5,311 bases of DNA from Campylobacteraceae bacterium (lineage in GTDB: Bacteria > Campylobacterota > Campylobacteria > Campylobacterales > Campylobacteraceae), in assembly GCA_031290675.1 (NCBI GenBank), contig JAITNC010000039.1, positions 1 to 5,311 of the forward strand, in the 5' to 3' direction. Under the pieces are notes generated by a model. The model had not been told where the DNA came from and searched no databases. It worked only from the letters and a program-made list of their open reading frames with translations. The first letter of the stretch is position 1; every line of letters starts with the position of its first letter. Below are positions 1 through 5,264 of this stretch, in pieces. Both the position numbers and the translations under genes were made by a program.

Positions 1-1
1 T

Positions 2-397
2 AATCAGAATAAAGCAATGTTCAGATTTTATGATTGGGCAAAAAACGATAATGTTGATAATATCTTAACTATGATACAAAGTAGAGAGAATATTGCACAA
101 AGGTTTGGTAAAAACTCAAATATATATAAGTATCAAGAGGAAAAAATAGCTAAGCAAAGTTATCTAATGGAACAAGCCACACAAGGCAATGAAACAGCCA
201 AAAATGAGTTGGAATTAAAATCTCGCCAAATAATCATTGAGCATAAGCAACCCTTATTGGACTTGCTGGATAACAATACAACAGAAATGCTCAAATTCAT
301 AAAATCCTGCTCAACTGATAGTTTTTGCAACAGCTCTGATATATATGATATATACAAAGACAAAGCAAAAGAAACAAAAGAAGGACTAACCAAATGA
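2..397 (+). CDS. Hypothetical protein, probably the C-terminal part of a gene entering from the left
   Basis: The frame is open to the left edge of the window, ends at TGA 395-397, and has a first ATG at 17. No Shine-Dalgarno-like sequence precedes that ATG, so the gene more likely continues upstream than starts there. From the ATG there are 126 residues. The product is hydrophilic, rich in Lys, Asn, Gln and Glu, and predicted mostly helical, with no signal peptide or membrane segment. A Cys pair lies near the C-terminus (KSCSTDSFC), followed by DIYDIY, encoded by a tandem 9-base repeat at 338-355. I recognise no family. Base composition is clearly more AT-rich than in the conserved genes from 805 onward, which suggests a different history (mobile or accessory DNA). 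It could be the tail of a plasmid, phage or polymorphic-toxin type protein, but nothing seen proves this. No partner gene follows it. Confidence 0.5.
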   Translation, partial: NQNKAMFRFYDWAKNDNVDNILTMIQSRENIAQRFGKNSNIYKYQEEKIAKQSYLMEQATQGNETAKNELELKSRQIIIEHKQPLLDLLDNNTTEMLKFIKSCSTDSFCNSSDIYDIYKDKAKETKEGLTK

Positions 398-436
398 GCC
401 TCCCAACCCACACACTCCCCAAAGGCAGACTAACCA
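384..436 (+). repeat. Two 9-base direct repeats, GACTAACCA
   Basis: GACTAACCA occurs at 384-392, just before the stop codon of the left frame, and again at 428-436. The bases just upstream of the two copies (AAAGAAG and AAAGGCA) are also similar. This may reflect a small duplication at the end of the gene. A chance match cannot be excluded. Confidence 0.3.
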
Positions 437-754
437 CTCAAACTCAAGGCACAAACCAAGTCTTATATATCTATTAGTATAAAAAAATTGGAACTTATGG
501 AGCAGAATAAGACTTCTAAAAAGTGAAAAAGTTTGTAATTTGATGCAATTGCCGCCAATAAAACATTGTGAGAGACAGAGAAAGTAAAAGAACAACATCC
601 CAAGAAAAATAAACTTTGGCGGTGACGAGGGAAAAGTTCACAATGACAAAATGGGGCTGAGTAACGACACAATGCCCAGTTTTTCAGCAGGTATTTTTCA
701 GTATTTTGTCCAAAATTAACTATTTTGTGACATTTTTCCACTGACTAAACATAA
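398..754. other. Gene-free stretch with decayed or accessory character
   Basis: About 400 bases separate the left frame from the DUF507 gene, and I see no credible gene on either strand. Bases 398-460 are strikingly C/A-rich and poor in G and T on the plus strand. Bases 470-640 are AT-rich with only very short frames. Bases 640-680 contain a short GGGC/GCCC inverted pair followed by five Ts, too weak to call a terminator. From about 679 the plus strand shows recurring T-tracts (around 679, 694, 704, 723, 733 and 755) at roughly 10-base or multiple-of-10 steps, which lead into the promoter proposed next. Read on the minus strand, 600-680 would encode a CHCE-type peptide of the kind often produced by dispersed intergenic repeats. 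Confidence 0.5.
552..622. repeat. Distant inverted repeat, CCGCCAA / TTGGCGG
   Basis: CCGCCAA at 552-558 is the exact reverse complement of TTGGCGG at 616-622, with a 57-base spacer. The arms are the most GC-rich bits of an AT-rich stretch. It could be a remnant of a dispersed palindromic element or the closing stem of a structured RNA. The spacer shows no further obvious pairing. Confidence 0.25.
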
Positions 755-777
755 TTTTACCTTTGATAAGTTACAAT
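755..777 (+). promoter_or_regulatory. Probable sigma-70 promoter for the DUF507-carA operon
   Basis: TACAAT at 772-777 is one mismatch from TATAAT and is preceded by G-N (770-771), as in the extended -10 element of Campylobacter and Helicobacter. No good -35 box is present, but repeated T-tracts lie upstream from about 679, typical of promoters in this phylum. A start near 784 would leave a leader of about 20 bases before the ATG at 805. The call rests on motif reading only. CATAAT at 750-755 is a weaker alternative. Confidence 0.4.
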
Positions 778-790
778 CACAAGAAATAAA

Positions 791-796
791 AAAAGG
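791..796 (+). promoter_or_regulatory. Ribosome binding site that decides the DUF507 start
   Basis: AAAAGG ends eight bases before the ATG at 805 and only five before the TTG at 802. The spacing and the stronger codon favour ATG 805 over the adjacent in-frame TTG. Confidence 0.6.
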
Positions 797-804
797 TAAA
801 TTTG

Positions 805-1359
805 ATGAAGATAAAGCTGCCACACGCTCCTTACATCGCAAGTAAAATAGCTATTGATTTATTGAACTCAGGGTTTGTTACACTACAAAAAGGGCTGGAG
901 CCTGTAGCAGAGGGCGCTAAAACGCTTATCGTTGAGGAGATAAACAAAGAGTCTGCCCTTGAGCAGAAAGTTTCTGAAATGCTTGATGAAAACAGCGATG
1001 AGATAGAGTTTATGCAAGTTGACAGACGAAATATGTTCTGGCTTGTAAAGAAAAAACTCGCCAAAGATTTTAAGGTGATACTCGCTTACGAGGAGAGATA
1101 CAGCGATTTGTCGCACAGAATACTAAATCTAATCGCAGAGCAGCATCTCATCAAGTATCAAGTATCTGAAAACCGCGTCAAAAACGTCATCTACAATGCG
1201 ATAGAAGAGTATCTCAAGACTTACGAAAAGACGCAGGATATCGTGCTGGAGAAGTTAGACAACTACAAACGCAAGCTTATCCCCGGTACGCAGGAGTATG
1301 ACCTTGTATTTGAAAGACTATATGAAGAAGAGCTTAGAAAAAGAGGTATGATACAATGA
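805..1359 (+). CDS. DUF507 family protein with two tandem DUF507-like halves
   Basis: The 184-residue protein matches the DUF507 family as I know it, and its function is unknown. It is charged, mostly helical, and has no signal peptide or membrane segment, so it is probably cytoplasmic. The second half (about residues 98-183) ends with LIPGTQEYDLVFERLYEEEL followed by RKRG, resembling the C-terminal pattern of the short (about 90-residue) DUF507 proteins of deltaproteobacteria. The first half (residues 5-90) can be laid over it, with a pattern of hydrophobic helix, EEINKE/EEYLKT, SEMLDEN/LEKLDNY and a charged tail LVKKKLAKDF/LYEEELRKRG, which suggests an internal duplication. The start is ATG 805 rather than the adjacent TTG 802. 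The stop overlaps the carA start (ATGA, 1356-1359), implying translational coupling. It is the first gene of the putative operon. The corresponding C. jejuni gene, by order, is Cj1495c. Confidence 0.85.
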   Translation: MKIKLPHAPYIASKIAIDLLNSGFVTLQKGLEPVAEGAKTLIVEEINKESALEQKVSEMLDENSDEIEFMQVDRRNMFWLVKKKLAKDFKVILAYEERYSDLSHRILNLIAEQHLIKYQVSENRVKNVIYNAIEEYLKTYEKTQDIVLEKLDNYKRKLIPGTQEYDLVFERLYEEELRKRGMIQ

Positions 1360-2492
1360 GTGAAGCGTTGAAAAGCGTCTGGATTTACATAGAAAACGGC
1401 GTGTTTTTTGAAGGAAAATCATTTGGGGCTGAGGGTACGAGAGTCGGAGAGATAGTATTTAACACCTCTATGACGGGTTATCAAGAAATCATCACAGACC
1501 CAAGTTACGCAGGGCAGTTTATCGTATTTACGATGCCTGAGATAGGTATAGTAGGCTGCAACGCCGATGATATGGAAAGCTCAAATGTCCACGCTTCGGG
1601 TATATTTATAAGAAGCCTAAATGAAAAAGCCTCAAATTTCAGAAGCACGAGCGACTTTCCCGAGTTTTTGAAAAAACATCACGGATTTGGTATCTGTGAT
1701 ATAGACACGAGATTTTTGACGAAGATGATAAGGGACGAAGGCCCCAAGATGATGATAGCCTCCACAAAAGAGAGCAACAAAGAGATTTTAAAAAAGATGT
1801 TGGAGAGCAGCCCTCGCATAGAGGAGTTTGACTATATGCCGCAGGTAAGCACAAAGAAAAGTTATATTCACGAGAGCGGCACGTGGGACGAGAGTAAGCT
1901 AACGTATCGCAAAGCGACCCACTCGCTAAATAAAAAAGTAGTGGCTTACGATTTTGGTATCAAACGAAATATCCTAAACGAGCTTTCGCAGGTAGGGCTT
2001 AGCGTTGAGGTAACGCCGTATGACACGAAAGCCGACACACTTATACAAAGATACAACAAGGGCGAGATACACGGCGTGTTTTTATCAAACGGCCCGGGCG
2101 ACCCGCTGATACTCAAAAACGAAGCTGCGGAGCTTAGAAAACTGATACAAGCCAAAGTGCCTATATTTGCCATTTGTCTTGGACATCAGCTCTTGTCTAT
2201 AGCGCACGGATTTGATACTTACAAGCTCAAGTTTGGTCAGCACGGCGGAAACCACCCTGTGCGCAACGAAGATAGCAAATATGTTGAGATAACGGCTCAA
2301 AACCACAACTACAATGTTCCTGATGAGATTTGCAAAATAGCGAAAATCACGCATCTAAATCTATTTGACAACACTATAGAGGGGCTTGAGTATATAGATG
2401 AGCCGATATTTTCGGTACAACACCACCCTGAAGCAAGTCCGGGACCGCATGAAAGCAAATATATTTTTGCGGAATTCGCAAAGCGAATTTAG
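1356..2492 (+). CDS. carA: Carbamoyl-phosphate synthase small (glutaminase) subunit
   Basis: CarA hydrolyses glutamine and passes ammonia to CarB, which makes carbamoyl phosphate for arginine and pyrimidine synthesis in the cytoplasm. The 378 residues are normal family length. The N-terminal CPSase small-chain domain is clear (NTSMTGYQEIITDPSYAGQ at 36-54, GICDIDTRFLTKMIRDEG at 112-129). The C-terminal class I glutamine amidotransferase domain (about 193-378) has the oxyanion motif SNGPGDP (244-250), nucleophile Cys274 in FAICLGHQ, and catalytic His357 and Glu359 in QHHPEASPGP, so it should be active. The ATG overlaps the DUF507 stop and is served by AGAGG at 1342-1346. carB is not adjacent, so the subunits are encoded apart, at least within this window. 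The last codons form half of an inverted-repeat pair with the next gene's start. Identification is firm. Confidence 0.97.
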   Translation: MSEALKSVWIYIENGVFFEGKSFGAEGTRVGEIVFNTSMTGYQEIITDPSYAGQFIVFTMPEIGIVGCNADDMESSNVHASGIFIRSLNEKASNFRSTSDFPEFLKKHHGFGICDIDTRFLTKMIRDEGPKMMIASTKESNKEILKKMLESSPRIEEFDYMPQVSTKKSYIHESGTWDESKLTYRKATHSLNKKVVAYDFGIKRNILNELSQVGLSVEVTPYDTKADTLIQRYNKGEIHGVFLSNGPGDPLILKNEAAELRKLIQAKVPIFAICLGHQLLSIAHGFDTYKLKFGQHGGNHPVRNEDSKYVEITAQNHNYNVPDEICKIAKITHLNLFDNTIEGLEYIDEPIFSVQHHPEASPGPHESKYIFAEFAKRI

Positions 2493-2503
2493 CAGCCCTG
2501 CTA
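2473..2503 (+). promoter_or_regulatory. Back-to-back inverted repeats at the carA stop / membrane-protein start
   Basis: AATTCGC (2473-2479) and GCGAATT (2483-2489) form a perfect 7-base stem around AAA. Directly after, TAGCAG (2490-2495) and CTGCTA (2498-2503) form a second perfect palindrome around CC. The second covers the carA stop codon, the whole 10-base gap and the first base of the next ATG. There is no run of Ts, so this is not a standard terminator. It could hold back initiation of the downstream gene until a carA-terminating ribosome opens it, or be an RNA processing site. Confidence 0.45.
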
Positions 2504-3174
2504 TGAGCGCAATAAACTTCGCAACGATTTTAAGTGTGGCTCTACTTGGGAGTTTTGGACATTGTATAGGTATGTGCGGAGGTTTCGTCGCAGCCCTTAG
2601 CAGCGGCAAGATAGGAGCAAACGCACCGTTTTCAAAACAGCTTTTTTTTCAAGGCATATATCATCTCGGACGCATAAGTTCTTACGCCCTTTTGGGCGCG
2701 CTTTGCGGCCTTGCAGGCAGCTCTTTAGCTATATCGCCCAAAGCGCAGGGGCTTTTGTTTTTCGCTATCGGTTGTCTGATGATATTGATGGGCGTTTCGC
2801 TCGCAGGCAAGATTAGATTTTTATCGTCTATAGAAAACTCCCTCCTCTTAAGACCTTTCACGAAAAAAATATACACTTTCCTCATAAGCTCAAAAAATCT
2901 TTCAAGTTTTTATCTTTTGGGTATGTTCAACGGCTTTGTGCCGTGCGGGCTTGTGTATTTTTTCTTGGCGTCCGCCGCAGCGAGCGGGTCGGTGTTTTGG
3001 GGAGCTTTGATGATGGTCGTTTTTGGGCTTGCAACGCTTCCGGCTATGATGGGATTTGGCTTTGTCGTGGGATTTTTAAGCTTTAGAGAAATTATGATAA
3101 AGCTCGCGGGATTGATAGTGGCAGCGTATGGCATATATATCGCTTATCGCGGTTATATTATGGTCTTGGGGTAA
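2503..3174 (+). CDS. TauE/SafE-like (UreH-type) integral membrane protein, possibly cbb3 oxidase metal assembly
   Basis: This is a 223-residue protein with about six transmembrane helices (roughly 5-32, 59-76, 82-102, 135-160, 164-190, 198-219). Family hallmarks are GHCIGMCGGF (19-28, with Cys21, Met24 and Cys25), YHLGR (53-57), NGFVPCGLVY (143-152, Cys148) and FGLATLPAMM (174-183). These place it in the UreH-like/DsbD_2 group usually annotated 'sulfite exporter TauE/SafE'. Relatives often sit beside cbb3 oxidase genes or are fused to heavy-metal-associated domains, so metal (copper) handling is a more likely role than sulfite export. That is inference. I start at ATG 2503, because the frame's upstream ATG codons at 2398 and 2449 lie inside carA and would add a polar tail before the first helix. 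No Shine-Dalgarno sequence is visible, so translation may be coupled to carA. By order it corresponds to C. jejuni Cj1493c. Confidence 0.85.
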   Translation: MSAINFATILSVALLGSFGHCIGMCGGFVAALSSGKIGANAPFSKQLFFQGIYHLGRISSYALLGALCGLAGSSLAISPKAQGLLFFAIGCLMILMGVSLAGKIRFLSSIENSLLLRPFTKKIYTFLISSKNLSSFYLLGMFNGFVPCGLVYFFLASAAASGSVFWGALMMVVFGLATLPAMMGFGFVVGFLSFREIMIKLAGLIVAAYGIYIAYRGYIMVLG

Positions 3175-3179
3175 AGTTT

Positions 3180-4388
3180 ATGGAAGCCTTGAAGCAATAC
3201 AAGCAAGCCATAGAAAAGAGCAACATAGTTTCAAAGACAGACATCGACGGCATCATCACTTTCGTAAATGAAGAGTTTTGCAAGATAAGCGGCTACAGCA
3301 AAGAAGAGCTTATCGGCAAAAATCACAACATCGTGCGCCACCCTGACGTGCCGCAGGAAAATTTCAAACTGCTTTGGGCTACCGTCTTGGCGAAAAAGAC
3401 ATTTAAAACCACCGCCAAAAACAGAGCCAAAGACGGTTCTACATTTTATGTAAATACGACTATTTCGCCCATCTTGGACGTACGTGGAAATATCTTGGAG
3501 TTCATCGCGATACGATACGATGTTACGGCAAATATACTCTTAACCGAAGAGCTCAAGAAAAAAGAGGAGGAGCTCAAACTCCTCAACGCTACGCTTGAGC
3601 ACAGGGTCAATGAACAGACAAAACAATTGACAAAACTCAACCAAAACCTCAAAGAGCAGATAAGTCTGGAGGTTGAGAAAAACCGTGAAAAAGACAAGAT
3701 GATGTTCCAACAGGCACGCCTCGCTTCCATGGGCGAGATGATAGGCAACATCGCCCATCAATGGCGGCAGCCCCTCTCGGAGCTTGGTATCATACTCTTT
3801 ACCATCAAAAAACTTGTTTTGAAAAATGACGTCACTCAGCTGGAAAAACAGTACAAATACGCCAAAAGCGTCATAGAGCGAATGTCAAAAACGATAGAGG
3901 ATTTCAGGAACTTTTTTAAACCCACAAAGAGTAAAGACGACTTTTTGATGAGCGATGTGATAGGCGAGGTACTCTCTATACTTGAAGGCTCATTTATAAG
4001 AGAAAATGTCCACATAGACGTCAAAGTCAGCAAAACGCTAAAGATTTTCGGATACAAAAACGAGCTTTCGCAGGCTATATTAAATATAGTAAACAACGCC
4101 AAAGACGCTTTTAAAGATAAAAATATAGACAATAGAACGATAAATATCACAGTAAATAAAAAAAGAAATTTTGTACATATAAATATATCTGACAACGCAG
4201 GCGGCATCAAAGATGAGGTCATAGACAAGATTTTTGAGCCGTATTTTACGACCAAACACGCAAGCTCGGGAACAGGACTTGGACTTTATATAGTCAAGAT
4301 GATTATAGAAAACAGTATGAAAGGAGAAGTGATTGTTGCAAATAAAGAAGACGGCGCGAGTTTTGAGATAAAGATACCAATCAAATAA
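3180..4388 (+). CDS. Cytoplasmic PAS-domain sensor histidine kinase (possible BumS counterpart)
   Basis: The 402-residue protein has no membrane segment, so it should sense inside the cell. Its N-terminal PAS domain (about 5-117) has GYSKEELIGKNHNIVRHPDVP (37-57 region), W66, NRAKDG (81-86) and IRYDVT (111-116). It resembles the PAS domain of the Aer redox receptor and keeps Arg53, His54 and Asp56, which align with residues reported as needed for FAD in Aer. A coiled coil follows (about 120-178). The dimerisation/phosphoacceptor segment has GNIAHQWRQPL with His193; the residue after it is Gln194 instead of the usual Glu/Asp. The ATPase domain has N box NIVNNAKDA (302-310), G1 DNAGGI (338-343), F box FEPYFTTK (352-359) and G2 GTGLGL (364-369), so it looks intact. 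The start ATG lies 5 bases after the upstream stop, with GGGG at 3168-3171 as a modest ribosome binding site. The partner is the regulator 16 bases downstream. By order it corresponds to Cj1492c, which I believe was named BumS. Confidence 0.93.
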   Translation: MEALKQYKQAIEKSNIVSKTDIDGIITFVNEEFCKISGYSKEELIGKNHNIVRHPDVPQENFKLLWATVLAKKTFKTTAKNRAKDGSTFYVNTTISPILDVRGNILEFIAIRYDVTANILLTEELKKKEEELKLLNATLEHRVNEQTKQLTKLNQNLKEQISLEVEKNREKDKMMFQQARLASMGEMIGNIAHQWRQPLSELGIILFTIKKLVLKNDVTQLEKQYKYAKSVIERMSKTIEDFRNFFKPTKSKDDFLMSDVIGEVLSILEGSFIRENVHIDVKVSKTLKIFGYKNELSQAILNIVNNAKDAFKDKNIDNRTINITVNKKRNFVHINISDNAGGIKDEVIDKIFEPYFTTKHASSGTGLGLYIVKMIIENSMKGEVIVANKEDGASFEIKIPIK

Positions 4389-4404
4389 AAAAGGGGAAAT
4401 AAAA

Positions 4405-5085
4405 ATGGAGCTGAAAAGTCCGTTAAAAAAACTTTCTGTTTTGTACGTTGAAGATGAGGCTGAGATACGAAAATCTCTTACCGTTGCTATAGAAGACGAA
4501 TTTGCCAAATTTATAACGGCAAGCGATGGCAACGAGGGTTTGAAAAAATTTAAAAAATACAAGCCCGATATCGTAATCACTGATATATTGATGCCTATAA
4601 AAAATGGCTTGGAGATGACAAAAGAGATAAAAGAGATATCAAAAGATACGGTTGTGGTGATATTGAGCGCATTTAGCGAAAAAGACAAGCTCTTGGGAGC
4701 TATAGACGTTGGCGTTGATAAGTACTTGATAAAACCTATATATCCTGATGATTTGTTGGCTCTTTTGACAAATATAGCCGTACAAAAATTCTCTTTGAGC
4801 AATATTATGGACATTGGACGAGGGTATGAATTTGATACAAATAGAAAAATTTTGACAAAAGACGGCGAGGCTATAACCCTGACAAGAAAAGAGATACTGT
4901 TTATATCTTTCCTCGTAGGGCATGTCGGAACTTTTGCACTGCACGAAGATATCAAACGTTCTGTATGGGCGAACAAAAGAGTAAATGACGCTGCTATCAG
5001 GACTTTTGTGAAAAGAATCAGAGAAAAAACAGATAAAGATTTTATCAAAAATGTGCCTGCGTTGGGCTACAAAATATCGGTATGA
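4405..5085 (+). CDS. OmpR/PhoB-family response regulator (possible BumR counterpart)
   Basis: The 226-residue regulator has a receiver domain (about 9-125) and a winged-helix DNA-binding domain (about 138-226). All receiver landmarks are present: acidic pair Glu16-Asp17 in VEDE, phospho-acceptor Asp60 in ITDILMP, Ser88 in ILSAF, and Lys110 followed by Pro. The effector domain shows LTRKEILFISFLV (158-170), the recognition-helix region NDAAIRTFVKRIREK (194-208) and the wing VPALGYKI. It should accept phosphate from the kinase encoded 16 bases upstream, and its gene has a good ribosome binding site, AAGGGGA at 4391-4397. It lies directly before ccoN, and the ccoN leader has a TGTGA direct repeat with the 11-base period used by this family, so oxidase control is a candidate role. 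By order it corresponds to Cj1491c (I believe BumR). The family call is firm; the regulon is inference. Confidence 0.95.
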   Translation: MELKSPLKKLSVLYVEDEAEIRKSLTVAIEDEFAKFITASDGNEGLKKFKKYKPDIVITDILMPIKNGLEMTKEIKEISKDTVVVILSAFSEKDKLLGAIDVGVDKYLIKPIYPDDLLALLTNIAVQKFSLSNIMDIGRGYEFDTNRKILTKDGEAITLTRKEILFISFLVGHVGTFALHEDIKRSVWANKRVNDAAIRTFVKRIREKTDKDFIKNVPALGYKISV

Positions 5086-5160
5086 TTATATGAACGGTAA
5101 AACGTTAAATAATGAGTTAGGGGTTTAGAGTTTTCACTTTATGTAATTGATTTTTTTATT

Positions 5161-5179
5161 TAAGATATATCTAATCTTA
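5161..5179. promoter_or_regulatory. AT-rich inverted repeat upstream of the ccoN promoter
   Basis: TAAGAT (5161-5166) and ATCTTA (5174-5179) are perfect inverted arms, and the left arm also takes part in the palindrome AGATATATCT (5163-5172). TTAAG recurs at 5160-5164 and 5180-5184, 20 bases apart. The element sits just upstream of the presumed -35 region, a normal place for an activator site. In such AT-rich DNA a chance palindrome is possible. Confidence 0.3.
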
Positions 5180-5212
5180 TTAAGCTTGCTTGTATCTTGA
5201 ATATACTATAAT
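5180..5212 (+). promoter_or_regulatory. Probable sigma-70 promoter of ccoN
   Basis: TATAAT at 5207-5212 is a perfect -10 box. TTAAGCTTGC at 5180-5189 resembles the extended -35 pattern described for C. jejuni promoters and lies 17 bases upstream of it. A start near 5219 would give a leader of about 45 bases. No convincing terminator follows the regulator gene at 5085, so read-through from the upstream operon may add to ccoN expression. Confidence 0.6.
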
Positions 5213-5220
5213 CTGCATTA

Positions 5221-5236
5221 TGTGATATTTTTGTGA
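5221..5236 (+). promoter_or_regulatory. Possible operator: TGTGA-N6-TGTGA direct repeat
   Basis: TGTGA occurs at 5221-5225 and 5232-5236, an 11-base start-to-start distance typical of tandem half-sites bound by OmpR/PhoB-type regulators. The same stretch also contains the inverted arms TTATGT (5218-5223) and ACATAA (5236-5241). It lies at or just after the predicted transcription start, so binding there would more naturally repress than activate. Assignment to the adjacent regulator is inference. Confidence 0.35.
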
Positions 5237-5252
5237 CATAAAAACTTTTTTT

Positions 5253-5258
5253 AGGAGG
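5253..5258 (+). promoter_or_regulatory. Strong ribosome binding site of ccoN
   Basis: AGGAGG lies six bases before the ATG at 5265. It is the strongest Shine-Dalgarno match in the window, consistent with a highly expressed oxidase subunit. Confidence 0.85.
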
Positions 5259-5264
5259 AATTTG

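Noticed and set aside
652..683. Rho-independent terminator (GGGC...GCCC followed by TTTTT)
   Set aside because: The stem is only 4 bases with a 17-base loop and no further pairing, too weak to call.
463..741. Minus-strand open frame of 92 codons in the gene-free stretch
   Set aside because: There is no recognisable domain. Composition is Cys/Phe/Ser-rich, as expected from non-coding AT-rich DNA, and the frame overlaps the proposed promoter region.
802..804. TTG as the DUF507 start codon
   Set aside because: ATG follows immediately at 805 and is better spaced from AAAAGG. TTG would be only five bases from it.
2398..2502. Longer N-terminus for the TauE/SafE-like protein starting at ATG 2398 or 2449
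   Set aside because: It would overlap the carA catalytic C-terminus by up to 95 bases and add a polar, non-homologous-looking segment before the first helix. ATG 2503 gives the usual family start.
4080..5048. Long minus-strand open frame of 322 codons opposite the kinase end and the regulator
   Set aside because: It overlaps two genes with complete family motifs on the plus strand, and its Ser/Phe/Ile-rich product looks like antisense of AT-rich coding DNA. It has no domain.
5086..5160. Terminator after the response regulator
   Set aside because: The T run near 5152 is not preceded by a GC-rich hairpin. The only pairing seen, AAAAC with GTTTT, is short and AT-rich.
5218..5241. FNR/CRP-type site upstream of ccoN
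   Set aside because: The TGTGA copies are direct, not arranged as TTGAT-N4-ATCAA or TGTGA-N6-TCACA. The inverted arms TTATGT/ACATAA do not match either consensus.
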